DNA of 64,000 nucleotides from Platynereis dumerilii (Eukaryota > Annelida > Polychaeta > Phyllodocida > Nereididae): positions 3,349,013-3,413,012 of the forward strand of contig JAPTHN010000037.1 of assembly GCA_026936325.1 (NCBI GenBank), in the 5' to 3' direction. Made by a program: the position numbers and the translations under genes. Shown piece by piece: positions 39,174 through 48,243 of this stretch (its first letter is position 1; each line of letters begins with the position of its first letter). Below the pieces are notes generated by a model. The model did no database searches. It was given only the letters and a program-made list of their open reading frames with translations, and had not been told where the DNA came from.

Positions 39174-39276
39174 ATTTCGTTGCTGGTTGTGCAGGCTGGT
39201 ACATGTATCCTCTGGGTTCTGAACTTCTGATATGGCCTTGCTGGTGCAACTGCTGCCCTCTTGTGAAAATTATCAG

Positions 39277-39495
39277 ACTGAAATACAGAACCATTCTGCC
39301 TGGAGACCTACCTCTATTTTGCCCAAAATTACTGGGCAGAGAAATCTTATTGATCCCTCTTTTAACAAAAAAGAGACCATTAGAGCTCCAAAGGTCCTCC
39401 AAAAAGCAGGATTCAAAAACAAATTTTTACCCCGCTGGCTAGGTAGGGGGTACTTCAATGCCCTGCATGATGGCTGGATGAGGATCTCACTATAA
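39277..39495 (+). CDS. Candidate terminal exon of an unidentified gene
   Basis: After a plausible acceptor (CTGCCCTCTTG...TTATCAG), a 72-codon frame runs in phase 0 to a TAA at 39493-39495. This is the phase needed by the exon ending at 38062. It reads TEIQNHSAWRPTSILPKITG at its start and FLPRWLGRGYFNALHDGWM near its end, a composition typical of real protein. Joined, the two exons would give a basic protein of about 103 residues. I do not recognise a family. Another frame of the same stretch is also open, so the assignment is weak. Confidence 0.3.
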   Translation, partial: TEIQNHSAWRPTSILPKITGQRNLIDPSFNKKETIRAPKVLQKAGFKNKFLPRWLGRGYFNALHDGWMRISL

Positions 39496-39509
39496 CTCTG
39501 AATTGCACC

Positions 39510-39651
39510 TGTTACATTCAAACTTTTCCTGTTAAATTATTATTTGTTTATTTTATCATTTTGCCAGGGATGACACATTCTGTTACATTCAAACTTTTCC
39601 TGTTAAATTATTATTTGTTTATTTTATCATTTTGCCAGGGATGACACATTC
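39510..39651. repeat. Perfect 71-bp tandem duplication
   Basis: 39510-39580 and 39581-39651 are identical, both running from TGTTACATTCAAACTTTTCC to ATGACACATTC. With no mismatch between them, this is a recent replication-slippage or unequal-exchange event. Confidence 0.97.
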
Positions 39652-39957
39652 TTATTTTCTGGAGTGAAATTTTTTACCCAAAATTGACTGCTGGATTATT
39701 CACTCGTCAAGACATGACATCACTTCCATAATTTGCCATATTTCGAATCCTGAACTTCACTCTGTTAAGACGATATTTGTGCTCTTGAAGTAAATTTTAT
39801 CAGTTGAACTTATTTTGACCTGTATGCTATTTGAAATATGGAATGTGACTTATTTTACTACAAGTTGGAAGCCTTTGGTATAACAAATCAACAGGCAATG
39901 GTGGGTTGGGGCTAGTTGAAGCATTTTCCGTGGCGTTGGTTGAAACACCGAAGCAAT

Positions 39958-40893
39958 GCTACAGCCATGGCCGTAACTTTATGCTCAGTTGCTATGTATC
40001 ACTATAGGGCTATCATTGTGACCAATTGCGATATGGCAAATACTTGCTCAATCTTCACTATATTATCAGGAATTACAACCTGTACACAGTAGCATGTGTC
40101 CTGATAGAAATTGTGGCATTAAATGACATAGCTCAGTAATGGTGAGGCAAAATACTGAATTTGTTTGAATATAAGCATCAAATCAATTCTGATGCTATAC
40201 GTTATTTCCCTGATGGTAATAGTCACCAAAGTGTCTGGATGTATTGGGTATACATCAAATTAGGCATTCATGACAAAATTACAATCAAATACATGCTTGA
40301 ATTTTTGGTTCATCGGGTTTTACTCGAAGTATTTTTTTCTTCAGATATGACAAATTTGTAAGTAGGTATAGGAAGATAGAGCACTTCTTATCTGAAAAGG
40401 AAATTGCGTCAAATGCTCTCCATATATGTTGAATTTGATAAAACAAATTAAATTTCATCAGAAGAAAGAAGTGTTACTACTTCTTTCTTACTTGAGAAAA
40501 TAAACAATTTTTCTACTTAAAAACACTGCTAGCAAACCCCGATAAACCAACTCTAAAGCTGCATATTTAATCGTGATTTTGTCATGAATTCTTCATTTGG
40601 TGTGTGCCCATTGCTGCCAGAGACTTTGGTGACTGTGACTATCCTGCAAATGACATGGCACCAGAACTGATTATATGTTCGAAGTTCATTTAATTTAGTA
40701 TTTTGCCTCACAGTTATTAAGTAACTTTATTCCAGTCACCATTTTTTATCAGAATCCCTGCAACTTCATAAGACTATAATTCCTGAAAACTTGGTGAAGA
40801 TTGGGCAAGTATCTGCTTTGTTATGATCAGTCATAATGATTGCCCCACAGTGAAGCAAAGCAACTGAGCATAAACTTGCGGCCATGGCTGTAA
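39958..40893. mobile_element. Long foldback (palindromic) element
   Basis: The left arm, about 39958-40345, is the approximate reverse complement of the right arm, about 40507-40893. It runs from GCTACAGCCATGGCCG at the outer end, through TACTTGCYCAATCTTCAC, GTGAGGCAAAATACTRAATT and ATTCATGACAAAAT, to CATCGGG inside. A loop of about 160 bases separates the arms. GTTGGGGCTAGTTGAA (about 39905) and TTCAATTAACCCCGGCCCC (about 41567-41586) lie outside as a possible outer inverted repeat. No transposase is seen. As a transcript it would fold into a dsRNA hairpin several hundred base pairs long. Confidence 0.8.
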
Positions 40894-41649
40894 GTATAGT
40901 TTCGTTATCATCAGCAAAGTAGATAATCACTACTGCATTGTATAGTTTGATCCTATTGGTGTTTTTTGCTGAAAAAATGTATATCAGAAAAAAGGATATA
41001 GGATGAGTGCCTGCTGAAATTACCCAGGCATCCCTTGAAGAAGTCTTAATTGCTAAACAATAATGTTGAACAGTTGCCCATTGGTGTCATTCTTCAGACA
41101 ACAATATATTATTTATTTATACAATATCAGTGTCTTAAAAAGCACAAAAAGGGTTGAGGCTTTGCACTGGTTATTTCAATAACCAAGTTATTACCATCTG
41201 CCATTTGCTGACATTGTAATGAAGCGTTCAAAGCTTAAGACAATGCAGGAAAGAGACAGCATCCATCAAGCCATTTCCCCATTGACTTGTCTCCTCTTTC
41301 TTCTCAGTTAACATCACTGTCTGAATTACTTTTCATACCATCTCATTATTTCCAAAGATTTCAAAACTTTCTTTCAAGTTTGATATATCTGCTTTTGATA
41401 TTTTTTGTACTAAATTCTAAAAACGTAATTCCCAATGTTACACCTGATTGCTATTTAGGAATCAGTTGTTGTATTATAAATGTTTAGTCAATGAATTTCG
41501 ATTAGTAAATACAATTAATGTTTTGCAAGTTTTTTCTCAATGATTCAATTAACCCCATGCGGTGTTTCAATTAACCCCGGCCCCAGCAAAGGCACAACAG
41601 ACGGTGTTTCCCATTTTGTTGAATGGTCATCACTCATCAGTGATGAATC
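40894..41649. other. No gene seen
   Basis: AT-rich sequence, possibly the right flank of the element whose core is the 39958-40893 foldback, because AATTAACCCC words near 41560-41590 mirror the GTTGGGGCTAG word near 39905. No coding frame was recognised. Confidence 0.5.
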
Positions 41650-42094
41650 CCATGTTTTGTCCTACAGTTAATGCAAAACTGACTGAAGAAACGGCCTGCC
41701 CCGGATATACATGTAAACAATTCAAAGGCTCGTAGAGCTGCCTGTGCTCTTATGAGTATAGGCCTTCATGGATGTGATGGGCTGGGCGCAGCAATCTCCA
41801 TCAAACTGATCCAGCTTTACGTCGTGCCATGCCTCCTTCATGGCCTTGAAGCTACTGTACCAGACAAGAACTCAATCAATAACATCGACACATTCTTCTG
41901 AAAAATATTGAGACAAGTCCAGTCTCTCCCGGAGAGCACCGCTGACGAAGCAGCTGTGTACTGGCTCGCAGGAACTCTGCCCATAGAAGCTCAATATCAC
42001 ACCAAACTACTGTCTCTATTCGGAGCAATATGTAGACTACCCAAGAATCATCCCCTTCAGAAATTAGCAACAAGACAACTCGCAATTAGAGACA

Positions 42095-43783
42095 ACTAGC
42101 ATTTACCCGTGATAAAGGATAACACAAATGGCAGTCAGACAGGTTTGTGGGCAATTGTGGCAGTCTGGAGAATGAGCCAGAGACAGGAAAAATAAATGTT
42201 GACAGTTAACAACATTTGCATTATATGTGAGGGGGCGACCATTTTGATTCTGTGTTAAATAAATAACTTCTTGGGTCGTTTTGGTGAAAGAAAAGAAATA
42301 GTTTTAGGCAGTCGTAAAAAAATGGTGTGTGTAACATGTTTTTTTGTGATGTAGAAATTAATAAGTGGACATCAGACACCCAAAATAAATAATGACTGTC
42401 GGCGTCACTGTGAAAGAAATGATTTCCCGTGCAAGAAAAGTTCTAAGTCCCCCCCCCCCCATCAAAGGGAAGTGAATGATATACAGCTGAACTGAGGTGA
42501 AAGTGAACTATAGTTTGGTGTGCAAAGAACAGTATAAAGGAAAACATGAAGGTGATAGTGGGCAGTTGAAGAATGAAGAAAGATAGCCACCACAAAAGCG
42601 TAACCTTCTTGGATTTGTGGACACGTTCCCAAGTAATACCCGCAGGCCAATACTTGTAGCATATTTCATATCTTTAAGCGGAATATTAGGGTGACAGCGG
42701 GCAGTACAAGAATGACTGCAAAAATGGCCAACATGAAATGGCAGCCATCTTGGATTTCGTGACATATTCCCAAGCAACAGTTACACCCAAGGGTGAATAT
42801 CTGCATGAAATTTCATAAGTGTAAGGGAAATATTAAGATCACAGCTGGCGGTTCATGAATGAAGAAAGATGGCTGCCAAAATTACCGCAACACAATGGCT
42901 GCCATCTTGGATTTCACAACATGTTCTCAATCCATATTCACAGGCCAATAGGTACCCCAAATTTCGTAACTGCAAGCGAAATATTAAGGTCACAGCGGGC
43001 AGTTAAAGAATGAAGAAAGATGGCCACCACAAAATTGCAGCCATCTTGGATTTCTGGACATGTTCCCAAGCAATGGCCACAGGCCAATAGCTGTACCAAA
43101 TTTCATAACTGTAAGTGGAATATTAAGGTCACAGTGGCCAGTTCAAGAATGGCTGGCAAAATGGCCGCCACAAAATGGCAGCCATCTTGGATTTCTCGAC
43201 ATACTCCCAACCAATACCCACAGGCCAATATCTGTACCAAATTTCATAACTGTAAGTGGAATATAAAGGTCACTGTGGCCAGTTCAAGAATGGCTGGCAA
43301 AATGGCCGCCACAAAATGGCAGCCATCTTGGATTTCTCGACATACTCCCAACCAATACCCACAGGCCAATATCTGTACCAAATTTCATAACTGTAAGTGG
43401 AATATTAAGGTCACAGTGGCCAGTTCAAGAATGGCTACCAAAATGGCCGCCACAAAATGGCAGCCATCTTGGATTTCTGGACATAATCCCAACAAATACC
43501 CACAGGCCAATATCTGTAGTAAATTTCATAACTTTACGTGAAATACTAAGGTCACAAATGCACACTTAACAAAACCTTAACTGGGATAGCAGTGTCACCA
43601 CATGGCGATTTTAACTAATTAATTGTAATTAGCAAAACGAATGAGATTTGAGGAAAATCGTTGCATGGTTGAAATCCTCTTGTGAATTCAGGAGTTAGGA
43701 GGTGAGATTCATAGTGTTATTAGTTGACAGGAAAAAGCCTTATGGTTGAGATGATATAGTTTCTTCCACAAATATATATATAG
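42095..43783. mobile_element. 1.69-kb tandem-repeat element, copy 1
   Basis: The element starts ACTAGCATTTACCCGTGATA and ends ACAAATATATATATAG. Its core is seven units of 141-155 bases, the inner ones 141, each with AAAATGGCCGCC, GCCATCTTGGATTTC, CCAAATTTCATAACT and GGTCAC. It lies inside the LINE at 41650-45770, and AAC occurs on both sides. Copy 2 (46185-47875) is nearly identical. The plan (unique ends, tandem core, terminal microsatellite) recalls the non-autonomous pearl / Helentron-type elements of bivalves, but the termini do not prove a class. It encodes no enzyme. Confidence 0.85.
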
Positions 43784-44391
43784 AACCATGTAGACACAAT
43801 CGCAGGAGGTTACGACCTCGATCTTCAGAGCCAGATTAATAATCCATTGAGCAAAGAAGTATGGAAGCGACAAATCAAGAGCACCAACTCGCACGAATGG
43901 CACATCAGAATGACAGAAACAGCCCAACAGAAAACAACCCTAAGATGGCTACTAATGGAGGACACTCCCCCACGAGCTCCGCACCATCTATGGAAATTTT
44001 GTCATGCATCAAATGCACTGAGGGAGGCTGCAATTATTGGGGCAAAGCTCCCGACAGGAAAATTTAAAACAGCTGTTGCCAAGCAAATTTCAAGGATCGG
44101 AGATATCAGGTGTCTGCGAGATGAGCGGATGTGAAGATGAAGATGTCCCTCACCTGCTCCTGAAGTGTCACAAGAATATTCACCACCCCGGCGAAACTAC
44201 AAGAATTACAAAGCGGAAGGAAAGAAAGAACCACAGACAGCAAGTGAAATATGCCCTGCGCTGCTGAATGGAGACAAGTGCAGGACAGACGAAGGAGATA
44301 CAGTTCAATTGGAGGATCCGGGCAATATTTGTAGGGCAAACCTGGGTTTTAGCCTTTTCTGCAGTAGAGTAGTTAAAAATAGAGACTTTAT

Positions 44392-45710
44392 GGTCATGCG
44401 TCATGAACTGGTCCATTTTGCGTTACGGGTCAAAAATATCCCATTTTTCAGTTTTATGATATTTCATCACATAGACATAGTACTACAAAGTGCTTCAAAC
44501 AGAACTTCATTACCTTGTATAGTTTCTGAGATATTGACATTTATGTATCTCTCGTGTCCTTTGAAATATTAAGATTTGAGGACGTTGACAGGCATTTTCT
44601 CGAAATTGAGACTTTTCATCAAAACACATGTAACTTTCTTATTACTTAACCAATTACCATGAGGTTTGTTGCAAAATGTTCCTGAGTAGCTACTCTAAGC
44701 ATACATGTCAATACTTAGTACATACATTAAATTTATCAACATAAAATCTACACTGCAAAACTACACTTTTTTCCCATATAAATTTTTTAAATCTAACCTG
44801 CCACTTGCATTTCCGAGCAAAACGACATAAGAAAAATTGCAGTTCCTTTAACCTGGACATGTTCTGGACATGCACTGTCCTTATATGAATTAGCTTGTCA
44901 TAAATTCAACCAAATGTATTCTATAGGACCAAGCTAGTCAGTGGATCAAATTTGTTATAAATTAGCATTCATAAGAGGGTTAGATAAAGAGATTGATGAT
45001 AGATTTCATAAGTGCAGCCCTCTTAGGCCTGTTCCAGCCGCTCACAAGGCTTGATGGATGATATAGAAGAATGGGTGTGAGTCTGCAATATGTTACACGT
45101 TTACCCCATGTCAGGGATCTTTAACTTGACCATTGAAGACACAGATACAAGGGGTCTTGAATTTACATCGCATCTGAATGAAAACAATCCAGGATTTTGC
45201 TCCTAACTATGTATTTGAATTTTTAGGTTCATCAAATAGACAAATGCAACATTTTGCAAAGTGCTCATTCTAGATGATCAATGCTAAACTTTGAAGTACA
45301 ATTTGCTCAGTTTTCTATTTGAAGTGCACAAAATGCTCAATAAAAGATATCTGAATGGTGCACATGAACTAAAATAACTGTCTAGCAAAATAAAACATGA
45401 TCAGGATGGTGCAGATGGGTCAATTTCTTCATTTTACAATATTGCCAATCCGACTCCGCCAATCCGACTCCGGCTCCACCCCTGAAACTTCCTGACATGC
45501 TTCCACTTTCTACTGAATAACTTTATAATGGATATAGGTTTTTTGAAACTGACTACAGTTCTGTAAACTAGAGAATATTTGCTCTCCAGCGGTATCAAAT
45601 ATATTGAAAAAATCTTTTAAGACATAATAGAAAAATTGTGTTAAACATTTGTTTGGAAAATTCATGTAACGGCTCCACCCTTTTAGTGGACCAGTTCATG
45701 ACGCATGACC
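44392..45710. mobile_element. 1.3-kb non-autonomous TIR DNA transposon
   Basis: Perfect 24-base inverted repeats at 44392-44415 and 45687-45710 begin GGTCATGCGTCATGAAC and continue to TGGTCCA. TTAT flanks both ends (44388-44391, 45711-45714), a 4-base duplication. The interior has no transposase frame. Four-base duplications occur in several superfamilies (for example Chapaev, Sola1, Ginger), so I do not name one. It sits in the 3' region of the old LINE, just before its (GAA)n tail. Confidence 0.88.
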
Positions 45711-45772
45711 TTATACTCTATGAGGTTCGCCTTTGTACAGGCGGGAATTAAAACAGAAGAAGAAGAAGAAAA

Positions 45773-45786
45773 CCGCGCATGCGCGG
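45773..45786. other. CCGCGCATGCGCGG palindrome
   Basis: A perfect 14-base CpG-rich palindrome immediately after the LINE's (GAA)n tail, in AT-rich surroundings. Possibly the original target region; no function is evident. Confidence 0.9.
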
Positions 45787-46184
45787 AATATGAACGCCCC
45801 CAAACGGCGTACATGTGGACTCCCGGGCGCGCAATGTACGACTGGAATCCAGCGAGAACACTGACTGTAACATGTACGTGTGGGAACGTGTGTCCAGTGT
45901 AACACCAGGTGGCAGAGAAGTAAATTAAGAAACCCAAGCTGTCAATACAAGAGACATCTGGTGAATTTCAATGCTTTGTGCCAAATCTGGCACATTAGTC
46001 TGGCATCAGGGGGTTGTGTTTCTTCTTGTGCAGCAACCGTCCCTGCTCTAACTGAAAATATCAGTGGATTTCGGTTATCTAAATTGGCAAACAAACGATT
46101 AACACTGACAGGTCTCACTCCAACTTGAATGTTATTGTGCAACTTGTGCCGATAAACACCGGATCAGTCGAGTATTATATATCT
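45787..46184. other. No gene seen
   Basis: Single-copy-looking spacer between the LINE tail and copy 2 of the tandem-repeat element, with a short CpG-richer patch up to about 45900. No feature recognised. Confidence 0.6.
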
Positions 46185-47875
46185 ACTAGCATTTACCCGT
46201 GATAAAGGATAACACAAATGGCAGTCAGACAGGTTTGTGGGCAATTGTGGCAGTCTGGAGAATGAGTCAGAGACAGGGAAAATAAATGTTGACTGTTAAC
46301 AACATTTGCATTATATGTGAGGGGGCGACCATTTTGATTCTGTGTTAAATAAATAACTTCTTGGGTCGTTTTGGTGAAAGAAAAGAAATAGTTTTGGGCA
46401 GTCGTAAAAAAAAAATGGTGTGTAACATGTTTTTTTGTGATGTAGAAATTAATAAGTGGACATCAGACACCCAAAATAAATAATGACTGTCGGCGTCACT
46501 GTGAAAGAAATGATTTCCCGTGCAAGAAAAGTCCTAAGTCCCCCCCCCCCCCATCAAGGGGAAGTGAATGATATACAGCTGAACTGAGGTGAAAGTGAAC
46601 TATAGTTTGGTGTGCAAAGAACAGTATAAAGGAAAACATGAAGGTGATAGTGGGCAGTTGAAGAATGAAGAAAGATAGCCACCACAAAAGCGTAACCTTC
46701 TTGGATTTGTGGACACGTTCCCAAGTAATACCCGCAGGCCAATACTTGTAGCATATTTCATATCTTTAAGCGGAATATTAGGGTGACAGCGGGCAGTACA
46801 AGAATGACTGCCAAAATGGCCAACATGAAATGGCAGCCATCTTGGATTTCGTGACATATTCCCAAGCAACAGTTACACCCAAGGGTGAATATCTGCATGA
46901 AATTTCATAAGTGTAAGGGAAATATTAAGATCACAGCTGGCGGTTCATGAATGAAGAAAGATGGCTGCCAAAATTACCGCAACACAATGGCTGCCATCTT
47001 GGATTTCACAACATGTTCTCAATCCATATTCACAGGCCAATAGGTACCCCAAATTTCGTAACTGGAAGCGAAATATTAAGGTCACAGCGGGCAGTTAAAG
47101 AATGAAGAAAGATGGCCACCACAAAATTGCAGCCATCTTGGATTTCTGGACATGTTCCCAAGCAATGGCCACAGGCCAATAGCTGTACCAAATTTCATAA
47201 CTGTAAGTGGAATATTAAGGTCACAGTGGCCAGTTCAAAGATGGCTGGCAAAATGGCTGCCACAAAATGGCAGCCATCTTGGATTTCTCGACATACTCCC
47301 AACCAATACCCACAGGCCAATATCTGTACCAAATTTCATAACTGTAAGTGGAATATAAAGGTCACTGTGGCCAGTTCAAGAATGGCTGGCAAAATGGCCG
47401 CCACAAAATGGCAGCCATCTTGGATTTCTCGACATACTCCCAACCAATACCCACAGGCCAATATCTGTACCAAATTTCATAACTGTAAGTGGAATATTAA
47501 GGTCACAGTGGCCAGTTCAAGAATGGCTACCAAAATGGCCGCCACAAAATGGCAGCCATCTTGGATTTCTGGACATAATCCCAACCAATACCCACAGGCC
47601 AATATCTGTAGCAAATTTCATAACTTTACGTGAAATACTAAGGTCACAAATGCACACTTAACAAAACCTTAACTGGGATAGCAGTGTCACCACATGGCGA
47701 TTTTAACTAATTAATTGTAATTAGCAAAACGAATGAGATTTGAGGAAAATCGTTGCATGGTTGAAATCCTCTTGTGAATTCAGGAGTTAGGAGGTGAGAT
47801 TCATAGTGTTATTAGTTGACAGGAAAAAGCCTTATGGTTGAGATGATATAGTTTCTTCCACAAATATATATATAG
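46185..47875. mobile_element. 1.69-kb tandem-repeat element, copy 2
   Basis: Matches 42095-43783 over its whole length with only scattered single-base differences and a few length changes in homopolymers (A run near 46410, C run near 46545). Both copies have the same order of seven core units. Only AC is shared by the two flanks here. The near-identity shows recent transposition or gene conversion. Confidence 0.9.
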
Positions 47876-47892
47876 GACTAGAAAATACCCAT

Positions 47893-48155
47893 TTCTGATT
47901 TGACGTCGAAAGATTTATATGGCTATGTTAGACATTTTACTGGGCAGGTAAAAAGTGCAAATATGTGTCCGTTGAGTTAGAAAAGTTTCTTGTGTATGCT
48001 CAGGACGTAGATGGGAAAATGCATGTAGAGCATATTAACAATGTGTGAAAATTATAGGTGAATATAAAGGAAGAAGGTGGTCAATAGTTTGGAATGAATT
48101 AGGCACATTTAAAGTGCCTTATAAATGTCATTGTGGAACATGTCAGATTTGTTAA
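47893..48155 (+). pseudogene. Coding-like remnant upstream of ORF1
   Basis: Three adjoining frames read like protein: SDLTSKDLYGYVRHFTGQVK (from about 47896), CKYVSVELEKFLVYAQDVDG and KMHVEHINNV (47956-48045), and KIIGEYKGRRWSIVWNELG followed by TFKVPYKCHCGTCQIC (48048-48152). Frame changes and stops separate them. The Cys cluster at the end (C-H-C-G-x-C-x-x-C) hints at a metal site. This may be a decayed extra ORF of the LINE, or host or transposon sequence it landed beside. I do not recognise the family. Confidence 0.35.
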
Positions 48156-48243
48156 GGTTTTAAAGTGTGACAGGTGAATGTAATAGAGCAGTGAGTTGGC
48201 GGCTTTTATCGCTCATGTAAACAAACTGGATGAACATTGTGAA

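Larger units (their letters stand above)
38063..39276 (+). other. Candidate intron of the plus-strand gene
   Basis: If the exons at 37970-38062 and 39277-39495 belong together, this is the 1.2-kb intron between them. It carries a CCATTTTAATCC-type repeat (38385-38665), a C12 tract near 38650 and a hAT MITE (38943-39173). Confidence 0.4.
41650..45770 (+). mobile_element. Old 5'-truncated LINE with two nested insertions
   Basis: Fragments at about 41650-42094, 43784-44391 and 45711-45770 belong to one non-LTR element on the plus strand. They encode the part downstream of the reverse transcriptase: NNSKARRAACALMSIGLHG, VQSLPESTADEAAVYWLAG and LSKEVWKRQIKS, then a C-E-x-S-x-C / EDVPHLLLKCH zinc-type motif. 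The end is a (GAA)n tail at 45756-45770. The frame contains an in-frame TGA near 41899 and at least one shift near 44100. The reading frame resumes across the 1.69-kb insertion (RDN | HVDTIAGGYD), which shows the interruption directly. Clade uncertain. Confidence 0.85.

Noticed and set aside
39203-39442. Alternative 79-codon frame overlapping the candidate exon at 39277
   Set aside because: Its phase does not fit the exon ending at 38062, and its sequence looks less protein-like than the overlapping frame.
43020-43541. 173-codon open frame, with a twin at 47112-47633
   Set aside because: It is produced by three near-identical 141-base units (divisible by 3) inside the tandem-repeat element and has no domain; kept only as a periodicity observation.
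42095-43783. Classic Helitron (A|TC...CTAG|T)
   Set aside because: Read on minus, one end is CTAG followed by T as in Helitrons, but the other end is not A|TC and no convincing 3' hairpin is adjacent in both copies.
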